Below the pieces are notes generated by a model, which saw only the letters and a program-made list of their open reading frames with translations, had not been told where the DNA came from and did not search any database. Shown here in pieces: positions 13,431 through 19,752 of a stretch of 21,125 nucleotides of DNA. Where the stretch lies: assembly GCA_035720945.1 (NCBI GenBank), contig DASTNK010000173.1:1-21125 (forward strand), written 5' to 3'. Every line of letters begins with the position of its first letter. Positions within the stretch are counted from its first letter, which is position 1. A program made the position numbers and the translations under genes. Source of the DNA: SCQX01 sp035720945. GTDB taxonomy: Bacteria; Pseudomonadota; Gammaproteobacteria; Burkholderiales; Burkholderiaceae_B.

Positions 13431-13466
13431 AACCCCGTAAGGCCACGGCTTTACGGGGTTTTTTGT
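13431..13466 (+). terminator. Intrinsic terminator of tRNA-Leu
   Basis: A perfect 10-bp stem, AACCCCGTAA (13431-13440) with TTACGGGGTT (13451-13460), has a 10-nt loop and is followed by TTTTGTT. It stands 40 nt after the tRNA 3' end. This is one of the clearest intrinsic terminators in the window. Confidence 0.92.
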
Positions 13467-13494
13467 TGAGCCTGGCGCATTAACCCGCTACCAT
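13466..13494 (+). promoter_or_regulatory. Possible promoter of the creatininase operon
   Basis: TTGAGC (13466-13471) and TACCAT (13489-13494) are 17 bp apart. Each matches the consensus at four of six positions, so the call is weak. If correct, transcription would begin near 13501, placing the shared palindrome at 13504-13546 at the very start of the transcript, where a bound repressor would block initiation. Confidence 0.3.
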
Positions 13495-13503
13495 TCATGG
13501 CTG

Positions 13504-13546
13504 CAGTGTGTTGTTTGGTTGGTTCGTGCATTCAAACCGACCGAAC
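13504..13546 (+). repeat. Copy B of shared leader element with 34-bp imperfect palindrome
   Basis: Positions 13513-13540 are identical to the minus strand of 5017-4990. With CAGTGTGTT at 13504-13512 the match is 37 bp with three mismatches. This copy forms a 34-bp imperfect palindrome. GTTTGGTTGGTTCG (13513-13526) faces CAAACCGACCGAAC (13533-13546) across TGCATT. Eleven of 14 positions match, and two of the three mismatches would be G-U pairs in RNA. It lies about 110-136 bp before the creatininase start, much as copy A lies before tonB. A TetR-like operator or an RNA hairpin are both possible. Confidence 0.75.
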
Positions 13547-13582
13547 AGGACACCAACCAGGACACCAACCAGGACACCAGCC
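13547..13582 (+). repeat. Three tandem 12-bp repeats
   Basis: AGGACACCAACC is repeated at 13547-13558 and 13559-13570, and again at 13571-13582 with one change (AGGACACCAGCC). The array begins exactly where the 34-bp palindrome ends. It could be translated if the coding region began earlier, but the preferred gene start is at 13649. It is likely untranslated leader DNA produced by slippage, and is potentially variable in copy number between strains. Confidence 0.9.
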
Positions 13583-13648
13583 CATTTACCTGGACGCGGG
13601 CAACGCCCGCGCTGTCTGGATGCCCCACTCGCCGAAGAGTACACCACC

Positions 13649-14461
13649 ATGCTAGCCTCCCTGGGAAAACGCCTGGCCCCGTTGCTGCTGTCGATCATCG
13701 CATCGGGCGCGCTCGCACAAACGCCTAAAACGGTATTCCTGCAGGATCTGACCTGGACCGAACTGCGGGCCGAGATCAATGCGGGCAAAACCACCATCAT
13801 CATTCCCATTGGCGGAACCGAACAAAGCGGTCCGGATATCGCGCTGGGCAAGCACAATGCGCGGGTCCGGGTGCTGTCGCAGCGCATCGCGCAAACGCTG
13901 GGGAATGCGCTGGTCGCGCCAGTGATCGCGTATGTGCCAGAGGGCAGTTACGCGCCGCCAACCGCGCACATGCGATTTCCCGGCACCATCACCATTCCGG
14001 ACGACGCCTTCGAGAAAACGCTGGAATCCGCGGCCAACAGCTTCAAGATCCACGGCTTCCTGAATATCGTTTTCCTGGGAGACCACGGCGGCTATCAAAA
14101 CGATCTGAAACTCGTGGTCCACCGCCTCAATCGATCATGGTCCGGCACCAAGGCGCGAGCGTTCGTGCCGCCCGCATACTACGGCACCAGCTCCCGCGGT
14201 TTTGCGCAAATCCTCAGGAAACGGGGTTATCACGACGCCGAAATCGGCACGCACGCTGGCCTGGCGGATACATCGCTGCTACTGGCAGTGGCGCCCAGCA
14301 TGGTGCGGCTCGATCGCCTGCGCAGCGGTCCGACGCCCGGAGCGGCGGAAGGGGTGTATGGTGACCCGCGCCGCGCCAGCGCCGAACTCGGACAGTTGGG
14401 GGTCGAGGCGATCATCTCGCGCACCGTCGCGGCCATCCGAAAAGACACGGCAGGCCGATGA
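13649..14461 (+). CDS. Exported creatininase-family protein with variant metal-site signature
   Basis: This is a 270-residue creatininase-superfamily protein with a signal peptide (about residues 1-23, LLLSIIASGALAQ), so it acts in the periplasm or outside the cell. Family features are IIPIGGTEQSGPDIALGKHN (about 51-70), VPEGSYAPPTAHMRFPGT (about 96-113), LGDHGGYQNDL (143-153) and GTHAGLADTS near the C-terminal third. Classical members carry EQHG and GTD metal-ligand motifs. Here these read EQSG (Glu58, Ser60) and GKH (His69), and the usual HAGE-type motif is HAGL, so metal binding and reaction may differ. The ATG at 13649 is chosen because the signal peptide starts there; a frame open from 13508 would place repeats in front of it. 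It precedes a secreted beta-propeller gene by 75 bp, probably in one operon. Amidohydrolase activity is likely, but its substrate is unknown. Confidence 0.88.
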   Translation: MLASLGKRLAPLLLSIIASGALAQTPKTVFLQDLTWTELRAEINAGKTTIIIPIGGTEQSGPDIALGKHNARVRVLSQRIAQTLGNALVAPVIAYVPEGSYAPPTAHMRFPGTITIPDDAFEKTLESAANSFKIHGFLNIVFLGDHGGYQNDLKLVVHRLNRSWSGTKARAFVPPAYYGTSSRGFAQILRKRGYHDAEIGTHAGLADTSLLLAVAPSMVRLDRLRSGPTPGAAEGVYGDPRRASAELGQLGVEAIISRTVAAIRKDTAGR

Positions 14462-14536
14462 ACACCGATTCCCTTGTTTCCGCTCCCTTGCGGTCTTGAT
14501 TCCCGCCTTTTGACAAACTCCTGGATGGAATTTCTC

Positions 14537-15721
14537 ATGTACTCACTGTGCTTTCCCGCCCGCCGCCGCGCCGCGCGTTTCGTGCCGGCGCTTGGTCTCG
14601 TGTTGGGGATACTTTGCGCCGGACCAGTGGCGTCCGCCGCCACCAGCATCGACACTGTGCCGGGCATGCCCCCGGTGGTGAATCCGAACAACCTGTATAG
14701 CGAAGCCGGCGTCAATCATTTCAGCCCAGCGGTGGCCGGCGCCCTGTCGCGCGTCTATGTGCCCAACGTCCGATCCAATGATGTGTACGTCATTGACCCC
14801 GCGACGTTCAAGGTCGTGGATAAATTCCGCGTCGGCCGCAACCCCCAGCACATCATACCCTCGTGGGATCTGAAAACGTTGTGGGTTGCCAACAATGACG
14901 AAGGACGTCGTGGAGGAAGCCTGACTCCGATCAATCCGAAAACCGGCAAGCCGGGGCCCGCGATACCGGTCGAAGATCCGTACAACATGTACTTCACGCC
15001 GGACGGCAAATACGCCATCGTGGTGGCCGAGGCGCTTGCCAGGCTGGACTTCCGCGATGCGCACACCATGGCGTTGAAAGTGAGCCTGAAAGTACCCGGA
15101 TGCAAGGGCATCAACCACGCCGATTTTTCCATCGACGGCAGATACGCGATCTTCACCTGCGAATTCGACGGCAGCGTTGCGAAGATCGACATGGTCAATC
15201 GCAAGGTCGTCGGCTACCTGCGGTTCGCCAAACCCAGCATGCCGCAGGATATCCGTATTTCGCCGGATGGCAGGATATTCTACGTGGCGGACATGATGGC
15301 CAATGGTGTCCACCTGATAGACGGCGATACCTTCAAAGAGATCGGTTTCATCAAAACCGGTGTGGGTACACATGGCCTGTACCCCAGCCGCGATGGCACC
15401 CATCTGTACGTCTCCAATCGGGGCTCGAATCTGGTGCACGGGCCACGCCATGGCAAGGGCAGCGTATCGGTCATCGATTTCGCCACACGCAAAGTCGTGG
15501 CGAACTGGCCGATCCCTGGCGGCGGCAGCCCTGACATGGGCAACGTCAGCGCCGATGGCAAAATGCTATGGCTATCCGGCCGTTTCGATGATGTGGTCTA
15601 CGCGATCAACACCACGACCGGGGCGGTGAAATCCATTCCTGTCGGCATGGAGCCGCACGGCCTCACCGTATGGCCGCAACCGGGCCGTTATTCACTCGGG
15701 CACACGGGCAACATGCGCTAA
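14537..15721 (+). CDS. Exported beta-propeller protein (YncE / YVTN-repeat type)
   Basis: This 394-residue secreted protein has a signal peptide (about residues 1-35, with RRRAARF then a hydrophobic core ending VASAA). The mature part is made of repeated four-strand blades of the YVTN/cytochrome D1-like kind. Examples are VYVIDPATFKVVDKF, VAKIDMVNRKVVGYL, VSVIDFATRKVVANW and VYAINTTTGAVKSI, separated by segments such as ISPDGRIFYVADM and LYPSRDGTHLYVSNRG. About seven blades fit the length. GGATGGAA stands about 6 nt before the ATG at 14537, which supports this start over an ATG at 14525. No CxxCH heme motif is visible. It shares an operon with the exported creatininase-family gene. Propellers of this family may be lactonase-like, binding or scaffold proteins; the function here is unknown. 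Confidence 0.88.
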   Translation: MYSLCFPARRRAARFVPALGLVLGILCAGPVASAATSIDTVPGMPPVVNPNNLYSEAGVNHFSPAVAGALSRVYVPNVRSNDVYVIDPATFKVVDKFRVGRNPQHIIPSWDLKTLWVANNDEGRRGGSLTPINPKTGKPGPAIPVEDPYNMYFTPDGKYAIVVAEALARLDFRDAHTMALKVSLKVPGCKGINHADFSIDGRYAIFTCEFDGSVAKIDMVNRKVVGYLRFAKPSMPQDIRISPDGRIFYVADMMANGVHLIDGDTFKEIGFIKTGVGTHGLYPSRDGTHLYVSNRGSNLVHGPRHGKGSVSVIDFATRKVVANWPIPGGGSPDMGNVSADGKMLWLSGRFDDVVYAINTTTGAVKSIPVGMEPHGLTVWPQPGRYSLGHTGNMR

Positions 15722-15756
15722 TGCGGTGTTTGACGCTATCAGGGACATAAACCGCA
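15722..15756. terminator. Possible bidirectional terminator hairpin
   Basis: TGCGGTGTTT (15722-15731) can pair with AAACCGCA (15749-15756) with one bulge. This fills the 35-bp gap between the convergent beta-propeller and acetyltransferase genes. It lacks a clear T-run in either direction, so termination is suggested mainly by position. Confidence 0.4.
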
Positions 15757-16236
15757 CTAGGCGCCAGACAAATCCCGAGAGCTGGCGCCGGCCAGTACGC
15801 GTCGCATGTTGACATGTTCGATGCCGGCGTCCAGAAACACCCCACCCTCGGCAACAAAACCGTGACGCTCGTAAAACGGCACGGCATGCAATTGCGCCGC
15901 GAGGATCACTTCGGGATAACCGCGCTTGCGCGCTTCCACGACCAGGGTTTCGAGCAAGCGCGCGCCCACGCCCCGCCCCCGGTACGGCTTGCGCACAGCC
16001 ATGCGTCCGATATGGGCATTGGGCAACAAGCGCCCCGTCCCCACACCAAGCGCGCCATCGTACGCCACAGCATGAACGCAGTGGACGTCTTCAGCATCAA
16101 GTTCCTCTTCGGCAGGCACATGCTGCTCGGCCACGAAGACTTCCGTGCGAATGGCGGTGGCATGCGATTCGAGCGCATGCCAATCACCGATGACGATTCG
16201 AATGGTGTCGCGCAAGGGGTGAGCCTCCAGAGCCAT
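15757..16236 (-). CDS. GNAT-family N-acetyltransferase
   Basis: This is a 159-residue acetyl-CoA-dependent N-acetyltransferase of the GNAT fold (ElaA/YjcF-like). An N-terminal block with RTEVFVAEQHVPAEEELD is typical of this branch. The acetyl-CoA pyrophosphate loop is IGRMAVRKPYRGRGVGARLL (motif A, with R-G-x-G-V-G). The motif B region is ILAAQLHAVPFYERHGF, followed by a strand ending GIEHVNMRR. The start at ATG 16236 has no clear ribosome binding site. A TTG at 16215 is preceded by GGAGG at good spacing and could be the true start. It is divergent from arsB with a gap of about 158 bp. Substrate is unknown, possibly a small amine or a protein N-terminus. Confidence 0.9.
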   Translation of the reverse strand: MALEAHPLRDTIRIVIGDWHALESHATAIRTEVFVAEQHVPAEEELDAEDVHCVHAVAYDGALGVGTGRLLPNAHIGRMAVRKPYRGRGVGARLLETLVVEARKRGYPEVILAAQLHAVPFYERHGFVAEGGVFLDAGIEHVNMRRVLAGASSRDLSGA

Positions 16237-16394
16237 GACGGTATCAAGAAAAAGGGCGAAAACCGCATGCGGCCATTCTACTCAAAACGCACCGCTTCCC
16301 GTTTCGGTGATAATTGCGGCAAACGCGATAATGCCCTTTGCCTGTTCCCCTGATACTTTCCTCCCCTACGCTGATATCTTCCCCAGCCCTTCTC

Positions 16395-17699
16395 ATGCCG
16401 CCTCTTCCCGCCATTGCCGCAGTGCTGATTTTCATTGGCACGCTCTTGCTGGTGATCTTCCGGCCATGGAAACTCGGCATAGGCTGGAGCGCGCTGGCGG
16501 GCGCCGTGGCGTGCGGGGCGTTGGGGTTGATTCATTTGAGCGATGTCCGCGAGATCTGGCATATTGTCTGGAACGCGACCGCCACACTGATCGCCATCAT
16601 CATCACGAACTCGCTGCTGGACGAAGCCGGTTTCTTCAAATGGGCCGCCTTGCATATCGTACGGTGGGGGCGGGGCCGCACATCGATCCTGTTCGTGCTG
16701 ATCATCCTGTTCGGCGCAACCGTGGCCGGTCTGCTGACGAACGATGGCGCGGCCCTTATTCTCACACCCATCGTGATGGAGTTGCTGCTCGCCCTGGAAT
16801 TCCCCGCCCCGGCCATCTTCGCATTCGTCATGTCGGCGGGGTTCATCTCCGATACCGCCAGCATCCCGCTCACGATCTCGAATCTGGTCAACATTCTGTC
16901 CGCCGACTATTTCGGCCTGGGCTTTCGCGGCTACGCGGCCATCATGATTCCCGTCGATGTGGTGGCCATTGCAGCCAGTCTGTTGGTATTGCACGCCTAT
17001 TTCAAACGCCGGATGCCACGCTCCTATCACTTCGCGCGGCCCATGCCACCCGCCGAGGCGGTGCGCGATCCGCTGACGTTCCACGCCGGCTGGATGGTGC
17101 TGCTGGCGACGCTTGCGGGATTCTTCACCCTCGACCGCTACAACGTGCCCACGAGTGTCGTGGCTGGCGCCGGGGCCGCGCTTCTATTGGTGGTGGCCGG
17201 ACGACGCCACATCGTGGGCACCCGCAAGGTGCTGCGGCACGCGCCGTGGAACGTGGTGGTGTTCTCGCTGGGCATGTACCTCGTCGTCATGGGGCTGCGC
17301 AACACCGGGATGACATCGTGGCTGTCGGACCTGTTCAGACTGTTCGCGGGGTCGGGGATCTGGGGCGCGGCGCTGGGCGTGGGTTTCGTCAGCGCGTTTC
17401 TGTCGTCGGTGACCAACAACCTGCCTGGCGTGCTGCTGGGCATGCTGTCCATCCACGACGCGGGCGCGACCGGCGCAGTGCATCAGGCCATGGTGTACGC
17501 GAACATCATCGGCAGCGACCTGGGTCCCAAGATCACGCCGATCGGCAGTTTGGCGACGCTGTTATGGCTGCACGTGCTGGCGCGACGCGGCACCCATGTC
17601 AGTTGGGGGGCCTATTTCCGCACCGGCATCGTCCTCACCGTGCCGGTGCTGTTCTTCACGTTGATGGCGCTGGCGCTGAGCCTGCAACTCGTTCGCTGA
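16395..17699 (+). CDS. arsB: Arsenite efflux pump ArsB
   Basis: This is a 434-residue inner-membrane arsenite/antimonite exporter of the ArsB (ion transporter superfamily) type, close in length to E. coli ArsB (429). Matching blocks occur along its whole length: KLGIGWSALAGAV near the start, NATATLIAIIITNSLLDE, LTNDGAALILTPIV, SADYFGLGFRGYAAIMIPVD, FSLGMYLVVMGLRNTGMT, and ANIIGSDLGPKITPIGSLAT near the end. Ten to twelve membrane helices fit. The ATG at 16395 is chosen because it aligns with the family N-terminus. A TTG at 16338 would add 19 residues, and neither has a clear ribosome binding site. No arsR, arsC, arsA or acr3 is in the window, so it is a solitary pump gene divergent from an acetyltransferase. 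Regulation may lie in the 158-bp divergent gap. Confidence 0.96.
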   Translation: MPPLPAIAAVLIFIGTLLLVIFRPWKLGIGWSALAGAVACGALGLIHLSDVREIWHIVWNATATLIAIIITNSLLDEAGFFKWAALHIVRWGRGRTSILFVLIILFGATVAGLLTNDGAALILTPIVMELLLALEFPAPAIFAFVMSAGFISDTASIPLTISNLVNILSADYFGLGFRGYAAIMIPVDVVAIAASLLVLHAYFKRRMPRSYHFARPMPPAEAVRDPLTFHAGWMVLLATLAGFFTLDRYNVPTSVVAGAGAALLLVVAGRRHIVGTRKVLRHAPWNVVVFSLGMYLVVMGLRNTGMTSWLSDLFRLFAGSGIWGAALGVGFVSAFLSSVTNNLPGVLLGMLSIHDAGATGAVHQAMVYANIIGSDLGPKITPIGSLATLLWLHVLARRGTHVSWGAYFRTGIVLTVPVLFFTLMALALSLQLVR

Positions 17700-17757
17700 C
17701 CATATACAAGATAGGCGTGGTGCCATAAAGCTCTGGGACTGGCCCACGGCCCTCGCA

Positions 17758-17916
17758 GTGAACCTGGCCATCCTCGGCCTGATCTACTGGCTCAGCATCG
17801 TGTTGCGCGCCCCCCCCCGCACTCTGTCCATCGGACTCATGGATTCCTCAGGCGCCGGACGCCGCATCGCCCATGTATTGGGGCGCAGGCGAAGTTCTGG
17901 TAAGGTGATCGGCTGA
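17758..17916 (+). pseudogene. Short membrane-like reading frame after arsB (small protein or gene remnant)
   Basis: Between arsB and the next gene an open frame continues to a TGA at 17914-17916. From the GTG at 17758 it encodes 52 residues. The frame is also open upstream of this, with KLWDWPTALAV. The segment VNLAILGLIYWLSIVLRA looks like a membrane helix, and its codons have strong C or G in third position, as in true genes here. After it come a run of nine C (17810-17818) and a basic tail, GAGRRIAHVLGRRR. No ATG start or ribosome binding site is visible. It may be the 3' end of a decayed membrane protein gene, a small protein with an unusual start, or chance. I do not recognise a family. 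Confidence 0.35.
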
Positions 17917-17936
17917 TACAGCCTGCGGACCCGTCC

Positions 17937-19625
17937 ATGAAACACCAACTGTTCACCCGCCACACCGCGTTCTACCTGATCGCCGCCGCCGCGCTCCTGT
18001 GCCTCATCCTGACCGTGGCCGTGAGCGATTGGTGGCTGATCCTGACCATCGTGTTCGGCGCCCTCACCGTGCTGGGCATCATCGACCTCACCCAGACAAA
18101 ACACGCCATCCGCCGCAACTATCCGGTCATCGGCAATCTGCGTTTCGCGCTGGAATTCATCCGCCCGGAGATCCGACAGTATTTCTTCGAAGACGATACG
18201 CAGAAGTTGCCCTTCTCTCGGGTTGATCGCTCATTGGTCTACCAGCGCGCCAAGCAACAGATCGACAAGCGCCCCTTCGGCACCCAGGGTGACGTCTACC
18301 AGACGGACTATGAATGGATCAACCATTCCATGACGCCCACGCACCCCGCCAACAGCGACTTTCGCATCACCGTGGGCGGACCGGACTGTACCCAGCCGGT
18401 GTCACTATCGGTGCTGAACATCTCCGCCATGAGCTTCGGCGCGCTGTCGGCCAACGCCGTCATGGCGCTGAACAAAGGCGCGGCGACCGGGAACTTCGCC
18501 CACGACACAGGCGAAGGCGGCGTCAGCCGCTACCACCTGGCGCACAACGGCGCATTGATCTGGAACATCGGGTCCGGGTACTTCGGCTGCCGCGACACGG
18601 CGGGCAATTTCTCGGAAGAGGAATTCGTCAAACAGGCCACCCGCGACAACATCAGGATGATAGAGATCAAGTTGTCGCAAGGCGCCAAGCCCGGCCATGG
18701 CGGCATCCTCCCCGGCCCCAAGGTCACACCCGAGATCGCCGCCGCACGCGGCGTGCCGGCCTGGCAGGACTGCAACTCGCCCTCGGCGCACAGTGCGTTC
18801 GACACCCCCATCGGACTCATGCATTTCATCGCGCGGCTGCGGAACCTCAGCGGTGGGAAACCGGTGGGGTTCAAGCTGTGCGTGGGCCACCCCTGGGAAT
18901 GGTTCGCCATCGCCAAGGCCATGCTCGAAACCGGCATCACGCCGGACTTCATCGTGGTCGATGGCGCCGAGGGCGGCACCGGCGCCGCCCCCATCGAATT
19001 CGTTGATCACGTGGGCACGCCGCTGCGCGAAGGCCTGCGCCTCGTACACAACACGCTGGTCGGCATCGGCCTGCGCGACCGCATCAAGCTGGGCGCATCC
19101 GGCAAGATCATCAGCGCCTTCGACATGGCGCGCATCATGGCGTTGGGTGCCGACTGGTGCAACAGCGCCCGTGCCTTCATGTTCGCGGTCGGTTGCCTGC
19201 AGGCGCAGGTCTGCCATACTGGGCGCTGCCCGACGGGCGTCACCACACAGGATCCGAAGCGTCAGAAGGCGCTGGTGGTGGCTGACAAATCCGTGCGCGT
19301 GGCCAACTTCCACACCAATACCTTGAAGGCCCTGGCCGAGCTATTGGGCGCGGCGGGGCTGACGCACCCCGGTGACTTGCGCCCACACCACATCGCGCGA
19401 CGCATCGCCAACGGCGAAATCCGGGTGTTGTCGGCACTGTTCCCCGATCTGGAAAACGGTGAATTGCTGGCCGGAAAATTCCGCAACACGGTCTTCCGCA
19501 CGGCCTGGCCCATGGCGCGTGCCGAGTCCTTCGATCCGGCCTACAGTCTCAGCGCGGCGCTATCGGGCCACCTGGACATCAGCATCCCCGAGGACACGCA
19601 TGCGGGCCAAGCGCGCGTCAACTGA
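17937..19625 (+). CDS. Membrane-anchored FMN-binding glutamate synthase family protein
   Basis: This 562-residue protein contains the FMN-binding, glutamate-synthase central/large-subunit-like domain (YerD type). Two membrane helices lie at about residues 10-50 (LIAAAALLCLILTVAVSD and LILTIVFGALTVLGIIDL), so it is attached to the inner membrane with its enzyme domain inside. The catalytic barrel (about 130-500) has NISAMSFGALSANAVMALNKGA, GEGGVSRYHLAHNGALIWNIGSG-like sequence split over two strands, IKLSQGAKPGHGGILPG, VDGAEGGTGAAP, and a [3Fe-4S] site with Cys420, Cys426 and Cys431 in GCLQAQVCHTGRCPTG. It lacks the glutaminase domain of true glutamate synthase, and no small-subunit gene is near. 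The electron donor and substrate are unknown. The start at 17937 has only a weak GCGGA upstream. It is convergent with a binding-protein gene. Confidence 0.93.
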   Translation: MKHQLFTRHTAFYLIAAAALLCLILTVAVSDWWLILTIVFGALTVLGIIDLTQTKHAIRRNYPVIGNLRFALEFIRPEIRQYFFEDDTQKLPFSRVDRSLVYQRAKQQIDKRPFGTQGDVYQTDYEWINHSMTPTHPANSDFRITVGGPDCTQPVSLSVLNISAMSFGALSANAVMALNKGAATGNFAHDTGEGGVSRYHLAHNGALIWNIGSGYFGCRDTAGNFSEEEFVKQATRDNIRMIEIKLSQGAKPGHGGILPGPKVTPEIAAARGVPAWQDCNSPSAHSAFDTPIGLMHFIARLRNLSGGKPVGFKLCVGHPWEWFAIAKAMLETGITPDFIVVDGAEGGTGAAPIEFVDHVGTPLREGLRLVHNTLVGIGLRDRIKLGASGKIISAFDMARIMALGADWCNSARAFMFAVGCLQAQVCHTGRCPTGVTTQDPKRQKALVVADKSVRVANFHTNTLKALAELLGAAGLTHPGDLRPHHIARRIANGEIRVLSALFPDLENGELLAGKFRNTVFRTAWPMARAESFDPAYSLSAALSGHLDISIPEDTHAGQARVN

Positions 19626-19647
19626 CCTCCAACCCGACCCACCAGGG

Positions 19648-19729
19648 CCGGTCACCATGTCATGCGGGCAGCCCGAATCAGGCCCGCCTCCGGTCGGCCC
19701 AGGCCTCCACGGCCGTCGACGGTGACCGG
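19648..19729. repeat. Widely spaced 9-bp inverted repeat between convergent genes
   Basis: CCGGTCACC (19648-19656) and GGTGACCGG (19721-19729) are exact inverted copies about 64 nt apart. Between them is very GC-rich sequence with further short inverted pieces (AGGCC-type). It lies in the 127-bp gap between convergent genes and may fold as a large 3' structure. There is no T-run, so classical termination is not supported. Confidence 0.45.
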
Positions 19730-19752
19730 GGGAAGGCCCGGGCCATTGCACA

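Noticed and set aside
13508..13648. Longer N-terminus for the creatininase-family protein
   Set aside because: It would translate the palindrome and tandem repeats into a low-complexity Thr-Arg-Pro stretch ahead of a good signal peptide.
16235..17728. Long plus-strand frame overlapping arsB
   Set aside because: Composition is Arg/His-rich and it is the out-of-frame shadow of the clear ArsB frame.
17829..18823. Fourteen-base identity (CCATCGGACTCATG) between the gap after arsB and the FMN-protein gene
   Set aside because: One such match is expected by chance in a window of this size; no longer similarity surrounds it.
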